The notes beneath the pieces were generated by a model. That model was not told the DNA's origin. It worked only from the letters and a program-made list of their open reading frames with translations, and did no database searches. A stretch of DNA of 64,000 bases from CAZLFQ01 sp964625465 (GTDB taxonomy: Bacteria; Pseudomonadota; Alphaproteobacteria; Rickettsiales; Midichloriaceae): positions 1 to 64,000 of the forward strand of contig CAZVFD010000006.1 in assembly GCA_964625465.1 (NCBI GenBank), written 5' to 3'. Of the stretch, positions 8,616 through 16,576 are shown piece by piece. Position 1 is the first letter of the stretch. Each line of letters starts with the position of its first letter. A program made the position numbers and the translations under genes.

Positions 8616-8661
8616 GTCATGCTGAACTTGTTTCGCTTCGCAGGACTTCGGCTCAGTGTCT
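8616..8661 (-). repeat. dispersed intergenic repeat, copy B (inverted relative to 3858-3900)
   Basis: GTCATGCTGAACTTG opens this unit and CTTCGGCTCAG lies near its end. It is the reverse complement of copy A at 3858-3900 apart from a few substitutions. It occupies the convergent gap between the small gene at 8327 and nagZ. Confidence 0.8.
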
Positions 8662-8703
8662 AAAAAGGCAAGTCTTTGGCTGAGTATTCTAGTGAAAGGT
8701 GTT

Positions 8704-9708
8704 TTAAAACCCCAATCCAAGTTGCAGATCTGATTCTGTAGCATTCAGCAAATCATGGTATAATTTGGGTAACTCAGGGCACATTTGCTTTCCCAGTAAA
8801 TCTAAAATCCAGTCAGGTGCGTAGTTAGTTGCTGCAGCAATTTCCTGCATGTCTTGCATTTTTCCATCACAGTGAAGCATGACATCACAGCCCGCATCTT
8901 GTGCTTTATGAACTTTATCTGTAAAGCTGCCTGTTAACGCTTTCATTGATAAATCATCCGTCAGTAATATGTTTTTAAAACCAATTTTTTCGCGGATGTA
9001 CTCTACTGCTTTCTTCGAAAGAGTTACTGGTTCTGCTGTGTCAAGTGCATCAAAAATCATATGCGCAGTCATTGCAAAAGGAATGTTACTTAACTCTTTA
9101 AAAGGTAGGAAATCAGTTTTTTCTAATTCATGGAGTTGAGTGCTAACTTTGGGAAGATCAAAGTGACTATCAACTTTTGCCCTGCCGTGCCCTGGGATAT
9201 GTTTGATTATTGGAGTTACCCCTGCAGCTTGCAAACCAAGCGCAGCAGCGTTGCATAATTCAATTACTTGTTTTGGATTTTTACCAAAGCTGCGGTCGCT
9301 GACAATTTCGTGTGCGCCATCAAATAGTAGATCTGCAACAGGTGCGCAGTTAGTATTGATGCCTAGATCCATCAATTCTTTGCCCATTAAATAATGGTTT
9401 AGAAATGTCATTTGCTTTGCAGCTTCCAGATTTGCTTCAGCTAAGTTCGCATAAATTTTGGCTGCTTTTGCTTCCCTAAAATAAGGCGGTTTTAAGCGTC
9501 TGACTCGTCCACCTTCTTGATCTATTAATATAGGAACGTAGTTATGATTGACGCAAGACTTTAGATCTGCCACCAAAGCTTTTACTTGAGAGGGATCTTT
9601 TATATTCCTCGCGAATAAAATAAAACCTAAGGGTTGTTGAGCTTGAAAAAAATCCCTTTCTGATTGCTTTAATTCTAAGCCTTCAATGCCAAATATTACG
9701 CTTTTCAT
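8704..9708 (-). CDS. nagZ: beta-N-acetylhexosaminidase NagZ
   Basis: NagZ removes GlcNAc from anhydro-muropeptides in the cytoplasm during peptidoglycan recycling (GH3 family). The defining motif KHIPGHGRAKVDSHFDLP is present with its catalytic His and Asp; the nucleophile Asp lies in LLTDDLSMKAL. EGGRVRRLKPP and the early GFILFARNI are typical. Length (334) is normal. It lies just downstream of a SPOR-like membrane protein, the usual alphaproteobacterial neighbour. AmpG-like permease at 58094 would supply its substrate. Confidence 0.93.
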   Translation of the reverse strand: MKSVIFGIEGLELKQSERDFFQAQQPLGFILFARNIKDPSQVKALVADLKSCVNHNYVPILIDQEGGRVRRLKPPYFREAKAAKIYANLAEANLEAAKQMTFLNHYLMGKELMDLGINTNCAPVADLLFDGAHEIVSDRSFGKNPKQVIELCNAAALGLQAAGVTPIIKHIPGHGRAKVDSHFDLPKVSTQLHELEKTDFLPFKELSNIPFAMTAHMIFDALDTAEPVTLSKKAVEYIREKIGFKNILLTDDLSMKALTGSFTDKVHKAQDAGCDVMLHCDGKMQDMQEIAAATNYAPDWILDLLGKQMCPELPKLYHDLLNATESDLQLGLGF

Positions 9709-9719
9709 TTTTAGTAATC

Positions 9720-10337
9720 TTAGTTATCCATAGTTTTTTCGTCTAGTGAACCCACGTCGTGGTCTAGAATATCGAACGGATTATCAATCTTTTTATCCTG
9801 TTTCGCAACCTTTGATTTAGTTTTTGTAGGTATTTTTTTTGGCTCTTCACCCTTTGTTTCAGTAGGTTTAGAAGTTATAGGGTTGCTTATGATTTTTTTC
9901 TCTTCTTCCGTTTTCTTAGCAATTTGCTGCTGTGGTTTTGTCTGCTCGACTGGAGTGCGTATTTCTGCATCTGTTGATTCAGTTTTTGCAGCAGAGTTAT
10001 CGAGTATATTATTATAGATTAGCTTATCCTGATTGGAAAATTTCTCCCCACCTGGGTCTTCAGGAATTGTTCTAATTGGCGTCAAATCTTTTCTAACTAG
10101 TGGAATATCTAAGGCACTTTGGGGCTTTGAAGAATATTTATAAGATGTAAATGCTAGGTACGAAAAAACACCAAGTGCTATAGTTAACGAGGCTGCGTAA
10201 GCAAAATACTTGAAATACTTCTTTCCCGCTGGGAGTTCTTCAGATTGTTCTTCTTCAAAATTTAACTGCTGTTGGAAGAATCTATCTTTTAGGCTAGGAA
10301 CAAGGGTGTTGTATATATCTTCTTTGTTATTTTTCAT
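9720..10337 (-). CDS. SPOR-protein-like single-pass membrane protein lacking a SPOR domain
   Basis: This protein has a cytoplasmic N-terminus, one transmembrane helix (about residues 44-64, YAASLTIALGVFSYLAF), and a Lys/Glu/Pro/Thr-rich periplasmic tail. TPIRTIPEDPGGEKFSNQDK just after the membrane matches the conserved juxtamembrane motif of alphaproteobacterial SPOR proteins encoded next to nagZ. The tail ends without the roughly 70-residue peptidoglycan-binding SPOR domain. ATG at 10337 is preferred to a TTG five codons earlier; neither has a clear ribosome site. It may be a degenerate or lineage-specific form. Confidence 0.65.
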   Translation of the reverse strand: MKNNKEDIYNTLVPSLKDRFFQQQLNFEEEQSEELPAGKKYFKYFAYAASLTIALGVFSYLAFTSYKYSSKPQSALDIPLVRKDLTPIRTIPEDPGGEKFSNQDKLIYNNILDNSAAKTESTDAEIRTPVEQTKPQQQIAKKTEEEKKIISNPITSKPTETKGEEPKKIPTKTKSKVAKQDKKIDNPFDILDHDVGSLDEKTMDN

Positions 10338-10411
10338 GTTACTAACAATCAATTACACTTTCCTAAATATAGAAAAAATAAAATGAGATGTCATGAGGAA
10401 TATTATGAAAG

Positions 10412-10696
10412 TTAACCGCCTCTCGCTGCACCTCTTCCTTTGTTGATTACACCAGGAATGGGTTGCAGTGTTGCCATACCTACACTTGTAGGGGAGAGTG
10501 ATTCAGTATTTATAAACTTTAGTCCCTGAACTAGACTTCCAGCTTGTAATAGATTGCGCGGGGCTATACCTAATGTTTGAACTGGCTTACCACGGCTATA
10601 AGCTTGAGATGCATCATGCGAACCCCCTGCTGGACTTTGCACTGCATTGCTTATTACATTTCCAGCTCCAATTAGTTGACCTTCTCCTACACGCAT
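10412..10696 (-). CDS. small orphan protein
   Basis: This 94-residue, Gly/Ala/Ser-rich protein has no recognisable domain (VGEGQLIGAGNVISNAVQS at the start, KGRGAARGG at the end). AAAGG lies a few bases ahead of the ATG at 10696. It has no membrane helix or signal peptide. It is divergent from uvrC. The coding reality is plausible from the ribosome site and clean frame, but not proven. Confidence 0.4.
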   Translation of the reverse strand: MRVGEGQLIGAGNVISNAVQSPAGGSHDASQAYSRGKPVQTLGIAPRNLLQAGSLVQGLKFINTESLSPTSVGMATLQPIPGVINKGRGAARGG

Positions 10697-10764
10697 ATAA
10701 ACCTTTAAATCCTACTCATAATATACTATTTTACATTATATCCACATTCTAAGCAAATTTATCA

Positions 10765-12591
10765 GTGAATTTAGGCAATATTAAAAATGGTGTAAGTGTT
10801 ATAAAAGAGCATGTTAATAGCATGCCGCAGGTTGCTGGCGTTTACAAAATGTACAGTGCTCAGGGTATTTGCCTATATGTAGGAAAAGCGAAAAACCTGC
10901 CCAAACGGGTCATTTCTTATACAAAAATCGAAGTTCTGCCTAATAGGCTTAGAAGAATGGTATCGCAGGTTAGTAAGGTAGAGTACATTATTACCAAAAC
11001 TGAGGCTGAAGCACTCATTCTTGAAGCAAGCCTAATTAAATCTGACAAACCTATATATAACATTGCTCTAAAAGATGATAAGTCATTTCCATATATCGTC
11101 ATTGAACAGAAGCACGATTTCCCAAGAATCACCAAGTTCAGAGGTAAACCCAAGAAAGGTGGGGTATACTTTGGGCCGTTTGCTTCCGCAGGAAGTGTGA
11201 ATCAAACAATTACCCAGATACAAAAAATATTTCAAATTAGGCCATGTTCTGATGTATTCTTTGCATCTCGTACCAGGCCATGTTTACAATACCAAATTAA
11301 AAGATGTACTGCGCCATGTGTTGGTAAGATAAATAAGGAAAATTACGCGGTATTGGTAGAGGATGCCAAGAAATTTCTGAATGGCGATTCGACTGCTATT
11401 CAAGAACACTTGAGCAGTGATATGCAAAAAGCTAGCGAGAATATGGATTATGAAAGAGCGGCGATTATTCGCGATAGAATCAAAGCTCTCTCGCAAATTC
11501 AGGCCAAAAACGTCTTTAGCAATTACCAAATAAAAGATACGGACATAATTGCTATATATCGAAATGAGAAAGGTAATTGCTCTTTGCAAGTTTTCTTCAT
11601 TCGAACTGGCCAGAATTATGGTCACAAAACATATTTCTTTGAGGATATTGAAGAAGACTATATAAGCGAGTTATTGGAAAATTTTATTGGCCAATTCTAC
11701 CAAAGCAACTTGCCTCCAAAGCAGATAATTGTTGATAGGGATATGGTAAATGCAGATGATATAAGCTCTGCACTTTCAGATTATGTGAAATATAAAGTTA
11801 GTATCAAAAAACCCAAAGTTGGTGCGCTCAAAGACCTAATAGAGTTTGCGCAGAGTAATGCCAAAAATGCCTTGCTAGAAAAGGAAAGATATCGAATTCA
11901 AAATATCCAATTGCTACAAAGTGTTGGTAATTTATTCAAACTTACTAAGCCAATTAAAAGAATTGAGATATATGATAACAGTCATAATTTCGGGACTTAT
12001 GCGGTTGGCGCGATGGTTGTTGCTACGCCAGATGGTTTCCAAAAAAATGAATACAGATCATATTTGATTCAAACGCCTAAAAAACAAGATGACTATGCAA
12101 TGCTTAGAGAAGTATTGACCCGTAGATTTGAAAAATTAAATGAGAAAAACTACCCATCCGTAATGCTGGTTGATGGCGGGAAAGGACATTTTGGAGCTGC
12201 CAAAGAGGTGTTTGAGAAGTTCAAGATTAAAGATATAAAATTAGTTTGTATTGCCAAAGGCGTGCATAGAAATGCTGGAAGAGAACATTTTTATACTGAT
12301 GATCAAGATGTCTTCCAACTTCCTAAGGGTGATAAAACATTGCATTACTTGCAGACTCTAAGAGATGAAGTCCATAGGTTTGCTATTACAGCTCATAGGA
12401 AGAAACGCGCTAAAGATTTGAAAAAATCTTCGCTAGACGATTTAGTAGGAATCGGAGATAAACGCAAAAAAGCCCTGCTGAATTACTTTGGCTCTGTAGC
12501 TATGATAAAAGCGTCGACAGTGGAGGATATTATGAAAGCTGAAGGAATTAGCAGAAAAATGGCTGAGAAGATTTTAGAGCAGTTGCGATAG
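10765..12591 (+). CDS. uvrC: excinuclease ABC subunit C
   Basis: UvrC makes the dual incisions of nucleotide excision repair. Domain order is complete: an N-terminal GIY-YIG nuclease (PQVAGVYKMYSAQGICLYVG, then KAKNLPKRV), the Cys cluster RPCLQYQIKRCTAPCVG, a UVR motif (MQKASENMDYERAAIIRDRI), the RNase H-like C-terminal nuclease (RIEIYDNSH, VMLVDGGKGHFGAA) and tandem helix-hairpin-helix motifs (LDDLVGIGDKRKKALL). The 608-residue length is normal. The start is a GTG; no other in-frame start fits better. Confidence 0.95.
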   Translation: MNLGNIKNGVSVIKEHVNSMPQVAGVYKMYSAQGICLYVGKAKNLPKRVISYTKIEVLPNRLRRMVSQVSKVEYIITKTEAEALILEASLIKSDKPIYNIALKDDKSFPYIVIEQKHDFPRITKFRGKPKKGGVYFGPFASAGSVNQTITQIQKIFQIRPCSDVFFASRTRPCLQYQIKRCTAPCVGKINKENYAVLVEDAKKFLNGDSTAIQEHLSSDMQKASENMDYERAAIIRDRIKALSQIQAKNVFSNYQIKDTDIIAIYRNEKGNCSLQVFFIRTGQNYGHKTYFFEDIEEDYISELLENFIGQFYQSNLPPKQIIVDRDMVNADDISSALSDYVKYKVSIKKPKVGALKDLIEFAQSNAKNALLEKERYRIQNIQLLQSVGNLFKLTKPIKRIEIYDNSHNFGTYAVGAMVVATPDGFQKNEYRSYLIQTPKKQDDYAMLREVLTRRFEKLNEKNYPSVMLVDGGKGHFGAAKEVFEKFKIKDIKLVCIAKGVHRNAGREHFYTDDQDVFQLPKGDKTLHYLQTLRDEVHRFAITAHRKKRAKDLKKSSLDDLVGIGDKRKKALLNYFGSVAMIKASTVEDIMKAEGISRKMAEKILEQLR

Positions 12592-12620
12592 TTGACGAGG
12601 TGATGTAAAAGTGTTACACT
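12592..12620 (+). promoter_or_regulatory. promoter and candidate operator of toxin-antitoxin operon
   Basis: TTGACG (12592-12597) and TACACT (12615-12620) have a 17-base spacer, a near-ideal sigma-70 promoter. AGTGT-T-ACACT (12610-12620) is a perfect inverted repeat covering the -10 box, a natural place for an autorepressing ribbon-helix-helix antitoxin to bind. The promoter starts immediately after the uvrC stop. Confidence 0.65.
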
Positions 12621-12644
12621 GTCTAAGTATGGAAAGAGGAACGT

Positions 12645-12866
12645 ATGGCAACAAAAAACCCAAGAATTAATGTTACATTTGATGAGACTACTGCTAACTT
12701 GCTTGGCGCGGTCTCTAAGAAATCTGGCAGTTCGGTTGCTGGGTTGGTAAAAGAATTGACTATTGAAGCTCTTGAACGTAGAGAAGATATATACCTGTCA
12801 AATATTGCTAATAAGCTTGATAAAAAGGGAGTTAAAACTATTTCGCATGATCAGGCATGGAAATAA
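12645..12866 (+). CDS. ribbon-helix-helix antitoxin (RelB/CopG-like)
   Basis: This 73-residue protein begins with a short beta-strand and two helices typical of RHH DNA-binding antitoxins (PRINVTFDETTANLLGAVSK, then SGSSVAGLVKELTIEALER). The C-terminal 25 residues would wrap the toxin. GAGGA lies six bases ahead of the ATG. It overlaps the downstream toxin gene by 10 bases, the usual arrangement. It would neutralise the RelE-like protein and repress its own promoter, where a palindrome covers the -10 box. Confidence 0.8.
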   Translation: MATKNPRINVTFDETTANLLGAVSKKSGSSVAGLVKELTIEALERREDIYLSNIANKLDKKGVKTISHDQAWK

Positions 12867-13138
12867 AATATCAAATTCAATATCAAATTCATGTGGTTAA
12901 AAAACATATCCCATTGTTATCTGCAACTGCAAAAACGGAAATAAAAAAAGCTATTGAGAAAAAGCTGATGACTAACCCAATCTCATTCGGCAAGCCTTTG
13001 CAATACAGTTTGAAAGGACACAGAAGTTTAAGGGTTGGAAATTATAGAGTTATTTTTAGAATTGAAGAAGAGGCAAATACAGTTATAATAATTGCTATTA
13101 AGCATAGGAAGGAAGTTTATGAAACGTCAGAAAATTGA
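12857..13138 (+). CDS. RelE/ParE-family toxin
   Basis: RelE-type toxins cleave mRNA on the ribosome; ParE relatives target gyrase. This 93-residue protein ends with the family hallmark LRVGNYRVIFRIEEE followed by IIAIKHRKEVYET, including the conserved Arg, Tyr and C-terminal His-Arg. These residues favour an active RelE-like mRNase. The N-terminus carries a YQIQYQIH repetition caused by a perfect 12-base tandem duplication (12868-12891). The next gene starts inside its last codons. Confidence 0.82.
   Translation: MEIKYQIQYQIHVVKKHIPLLSATAKTEIKKAIEKKLMTNPISFGKPLQYSLKGHRSLRVGNYRVIFRIEEEANTVIIIAIKHRKEVYETSEN
12868..12891 (+). repeat. 12-base perfect tandem duplication in toxin gene
   Basis: ATATCAAATTCA occurs twice head to tail at 12868-12879 and 12880-12891. 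It keeps the reading frame and adds four residues to the first strand of the toxin. Confidence 0.9.
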
Positions 13139-13646
13139 AAACACTTTAGAAAAAGGTTTATTTGCCTCGCGTTGGTTAATGGCCCCAATGTACTTGGGTT
13201 TAGTAGGTGCGCTCTTGGTGCTAGTAATTAGCTTTTTACAGGAATTATTGCACTTCGCTCAAGCTGTGCCAACATTATCGCAAACCAATGCGGTATTAGG
13301 GGTACTATCACTGATTGACCTAACTCTAGCTGGTAACCTGCTGCTAATAGTTATGTTTGCTGGCTACGAAAACTTTGTATCACGCATGGATTTAGAAGGT
13401 CATAAAGACAACCCTGATTGGAAGGCTTCGGTAGACTTTTCAGCTCTAAAATTAAAGCTCGTTGCGTCGATTGTTGCAATTTCAGGAATACATCTATTAA
13501 AAGTATTCATGGAAGCTGAACAAATGCCTGAAAGAACAATGTATTGGATGGTTGTAATCCACCTTGTATTCGTAGTTTCAGGGGTTCTACTGGCGCTTAT
13601 GGACTACATTTCAGCTGCTTCTAAGTCGATAAAACTAACTCATTAG
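13119..13646 (+). CDS. UPF0114 (YqhA/TIGR00645-like) inner membrane protein
   Basis: This 175-residue protein has about four membrane helices (MYLGLVGALLVLVISFLQEL, VLSLIDLTLAGNLLLIVMF, LKLVASIVAISGIHLLKVF and MVVIHLVFVVSGVLLALMDY). The sequence around FASRWLMAPMYLGL and DLEGHKDNPDW matches the UPF0114 family. Its function is unknown. ATG at 13119, inside the toxin gene's end, is chosen for the GGAAGG site just upstream. It may be co-transcribed with the toxin-antitoxin pair. Confidence 0.8.
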   Translation: MKRQKIENTLEKGLFASRWLMAPMYLGLVGALLVLVISFLQELLHFAQAVPTLSQTNAVLGVLSLIDLTLAGNLLLIVMFAGYENFVSRMDLEGHKDNPDWKASVDFSALKLKLVASIVAISGIHLLKVFMEAEQMPERTMYWMVVIHLVFVVSGVLLALMDYISAASKSIKLTH

Positions 13647-13713
13647 AAGGATAGTATTGCTAGCTGCCTGATTTTATAATAAAATCGTGCTCTATTTGTT
13701 ATCTGAGGTCAAT

Positions 13714-14280
13714 ATGGAGCTTACAAGCATTTTATCATTATTAGAACAAGGTAAGGTATTAGTTTTGCCAACCGATACCCTGCATGCTTTGTCGTGTGAT
13801 GCTACTAACGATACTGCGGTGAAAAGCCTAATGGCCACTAAAGGAAGGAAAGAAAACCATCCTTTGCCAATTCTAGTAAAGGACTTGGCACAAGCTAAAA
13901 CAATAGGTGTTTTTAATGATTTAGCTATAGAACTGGCGAAGAAATATTGGCCTGGAGCTTTGACTATAGTTGTACCTATAAAGAGTCATTCTATCTTATC
14001 AAAAAATATAAATGGGAGTTTTGATTCAATTGCACTTAGAGTCCCCAATGGAAAAATAATAAACGAAATTCTCAAGGAATTTAATAGGCCCATCGTTGGC
14101 ACAAGTGCAAATATATCGGGTCAGCCAAATTTACTTACTGAAGAGGAGATTAAAAATAACTTTGAGGGGAAGGTTGCTAAGATAGTTTTTGAAGGAAATC
14201 TATTGGCGGTGCCATCTACTATAGTTGATTGTACACAAGACTTGCCAAGAATAATAAGGCAAGGGGCAGTGCAAATATGA
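13714..14280 (+). CDS. tsaC: L-threonylcarbamoyladenylate synthase (TsaC/Sua5 family)
   Basis: This enzyme makes threonylcarbamoyl-AMP from threonine, bicarbonate and ATP, the first step of t6A37 tRNA modification. Marks are LVLPTDTLHALSCDA, KGRKENHPLPILV, KYWPGALTIVVPI, SIALRVPNG and PIVGTSANISGQPN. Usually the motif is TDTVYGL; here it is TDTLHAL. ATG at 13714 follows GAGGT. Its stop overlaps the tsaD start (ATGA), so both t6A enzymes come from one message. tsaB and tsaE are not in the window. Confidence 0.9.
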   Translation: MELTSILSLLEQGKVLVLPTDTLHALSCDATNDTAVKSLMATKGRKENHPLPILVKDLAQAKTIGVFNDLAIELAKKYWPGALTIVVPIKSHSILSKNINGSFDSIALRVPNGKIINEILKEFNRPIVGTSANISGQPNLLTEEEIKNNFEGKVAKIVFEGNLLAVPSTIVDCTQDLPRIIRQGAVQI

Positions 14281-15284
14281 TAGTTTTAGGCATTGAGACC
14301 AGTTGTGATGAGACAGCAGTTGCGGTTATTGGTGATGATAGAAAAATATATTCCAACTTAGTTTTCTCACAACTCAAAGAGCACCATGCTTTTGGCGGGG
14401 TTGTCCCTGAAATTGCAGCGCGAAGCCATATAGATATTTTGGACGGTATGGTAGCGAAAGCATTGAAAGAATCTGGACTCGGTATGGATGAGATTGATGC
14501 AATTGCGGTTACAGGCGGCCCTGGGTTAATAGGTGGGGTACTTGTTGGAGTAATGTATGCAAAAGGGCTAGCATCTGCAAATAACAAAAAATTTATTGCG
14601 ATTAATCACCTAGAAGGCCATGCTCTTTCACCTAGATTGGTAGATAGTTCCCTAGACTACCCATTTATGCTGCTTTTGGCTTCTGGAGGGCATTGTCAAA
14701 TAATAGAGGTTTATGGAGTTGGGCAGTACAATATTATTGGTTCGACAATAGATGATGCTGTGGGTGAAGCTTTCGATAAAGTTGCCAAAATGATGGGGCT
14801 TTCATATCCAGGCGGGCCTAAGATCGAAGAAATGTCGCTGCTGGGTAATAAAAATGCGTATAAATTTCCGTTGCCACTTTTAAACTCTGGGGATCTAAAT
14901 TTTTCATTTTCAGGTTTGAAAACCGCAGTAAAGCGTACAATAGACAAGGTTGATATTGAAGATGTTGCAATCAGACAAGACATCTCAGCTTCATTTCAAG
15001 AGGTTGTGACAAGGATTATCTGTAGCAAAATGTCCCAAGCAATGGCAAGTTCTTCGATTCAGACAAAATCTGTAGTAATTGCTGGTGGCGTCGCAGCAAA
15101 TAAGTACATAAAATCAGAGCTTGCAAAAACTTTAAATGATTATAGCATCATAACACCTCCACTTTGGTTATGTACTGATAATGCTGCAATGATTACTTGG
15201 GCCGCCATAGAGCGTTTGAACTTGGGTTATTGCTCTGAATTAAACTTTGAGCCTAGATCAAGGTGGCGAATTGATAATTATTAA
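14277..15284 (+). CDS. tsaD: tRNA N6-adenosine threonylcarbamoyltransferase TsaD
   Basis: TsaD transfers the threonylcarbamoyl group to A37 of ANN-decoding tRNAs, working with TsaB/TsaE. The 335-residue protein carries the ASKHA fold motifs: VLGIETSCDETAVAVI, GGVVPEIAARSHID, the metal site NHLEGHALSPRL (His pair), LLLASGGHCQI, DDAVGEAFDKVAKMMGL and VVIAGGVAANKYI. ATG at 14277 overlaps tsaC by four bases, and the longer frame upstream would only repeat tsaC sequence. Confidence 0.95.
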   Translation: MIVLGIETSCDETAVAVIGDDRKIYSNLVFSQLKEHHAFGGVVPEIAARSHIDILDGMVAKALKESGLGMDEIDAIAVTGGPGLIGGVLVGVMYAKGLASANNKKFIAINHLEGHALSPRLVDSSLDYPFMLLLASGGHCQIIEVYGVGQYNIIGSTIDDAVGEAFDKVAKMMGLSYPGGPKIEEMSLLGNKNAYKFPLPLLNSGDLNFSFSGLKTAVKRTIDKVDIEDVAIRQDISASFQEVVTRIICSKMSQAMASSSIQTKSVVIAGGVAANKYIKSELAKTLNDYSIITPPLWLCTDNAAMITWAAIERLNLGYCSELNFEPRSRWRIDNY

Positions 15285-15388
15285 TAGAATAACATAGTGC
15301 TGAACATGGTTATTAACCAAAAATTAATAAATTAGCAGTATTTTTTTTATCTGTTTTAAATTATGTTTTCCATAAATGAGGTGATGCT

Positions 15389-16570
15389 ATGCACAAAAGT
15401 TGCGATAAAACATTCACTGTAAACTCTAATGAATCTGCTTTTGCTAGCACTCTGCTATGTAACAGACAAGTACACCTTCCACTAGAAGTGCGTTATGTAT
15501 TTGATATAGGTTCGGGAACAACTAAATCAATTGAAGTATTGGTTGATAAATTAAATGGTAAAGTTGTCAAAACTCTTCAAGAAGAGAACATAAGCATGCC
15601 ATATCAAAAGTGTATTAGTGAATCTGTAGATGGAAAAACTTTACCTGAAAAATGTATGGTTGAAGGTTTACAAAGTTTGATGAAAATTTTAGAAAAGTAT
15701 GGAATAGAAGATATTGCTCAAGTCAAGAATGCTGGAATTGCAACTGCGTGGGCTAGAAATGCTGAAAATAACCAAGAGTACATGGATTTATTAAAACAGC
15801 ACGGTTTCAATTTTAGAGTTATCACACAAAAAGAAGAGGGGCAAATTGGTTATAAAGCTGCTGATAGCCACTATATGCCCTGCGATGCTGAGCAAAGACT
15901 TGCTATAGTATGGGATATTGGCGGTGGCAGTTATCAGCTTAGTGCAAAGGATGATGATGGATCTATATATGTTTATAAAGGAGCTTATGGATCTTCTAAT
16001 TTTAAACAAGCTGTAAACAAATACTTAGAGAATAAGTTTGTAACTAATTCTGAAATCTTTTGGTCGGAAGACGTCGTGAATGCAATTGAAGAATTAGCAA
16101 GAAGGGATGTTAGTGATGTAATTAAAAGTGATAAAAAACTAGCTTCAATGATGCATGGGAAGTGTGTCGATTTAATTGGAATAGGGCAGTTTATAAATGA
16201 CGGTGTGAAAGGGATTTTTGGGTCTTCAGATTTGGTTTATAAAGCAAAAATAGCAGAAATCATTGAGGGTACCTATAACATCACAAAGGAAGTTGCTAAA
16301 CAATTGTTTCCTACACGTAAACCTGAATTTATAGGCAATACACAATCTGATCTTATATTGACTAAAGCTATTATGGAAGGGTTGGATAAGGATTCGTTTA
16401 TTAGTGTTGATGCAAGAAGTGTCGATTATGTTGCTACAGATCCAAGTTTCTGGCCAGAGTTTGTAGCCGCTCAGAACGCAACAAATATTTTTGATGAAAG
16501 TATACCAACAACTTGTATACATCAGGATGACGATAGTAATCTTGTAATGTCAATTATTAGCTACATCTAA
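15389..16570 (+). CDS. Ppx/GppA phosphatase-like protein
   Basis: This 393-residue protein has the ASKHA pattern of exopolyphosphatase/guanosine pentaphosphatases: phosphate-1 loop YVFDIGSGTTKSIEVLV, a central ATAWARNAENN, TQKEEGQIGY (catalytic Glu region), and phosphate-2 loop VWDIGGGSYQLSA. Length is shorter than full Ppx and the C-terminal half is divergent, so the substrate (polyphosphate, pppGpp or other) is not set. GAGGTG precedes the ATG. It converges with the histidine kinase gene six bases away. Confidence 0.75.
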   Translation: MHKSCDKTFTVNSNESAFASTLLCNRQVHLPLEVRYVFDIGSGTTKSIEVLVDKLNGKVVKTLQEENISMPYQKCISESVDGKTLPEKCMVEGLQSLMKILEKYGIEDIAQVKNAGIATAWARNAENNQEYMDLLKQHGFNFRVITQKEEGQIGYKAADSHYMPCDAEQRLAIVWDIGGGSYQLSAKDDDGSIYVYKGAYGSSNFKQAVNKYLENKFVTNSEIFWSEDVVNAIEELARRDVSDVIKSDKKLASMMHGKCVDLIGIGQFINDGVKGIFGSSDLVYKAKIAEIIEGTYNITKEVAKQLFPTRKPEFIGNTQSDLILTKAIMEGLDKDSFISVDARSVDYVATDPSFWPEFVAAQNATNIFDESIPTTCIHQDDDSNLVMSIISYI

Positions 16571-16576
16571 TAGTTA

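Noticed and set aside
15285..15388. Gap between tsaD and the Ppx-like gene
   Set aside because: No convincing promoter, hairpin or repeat could be picked out in these 104 bases.
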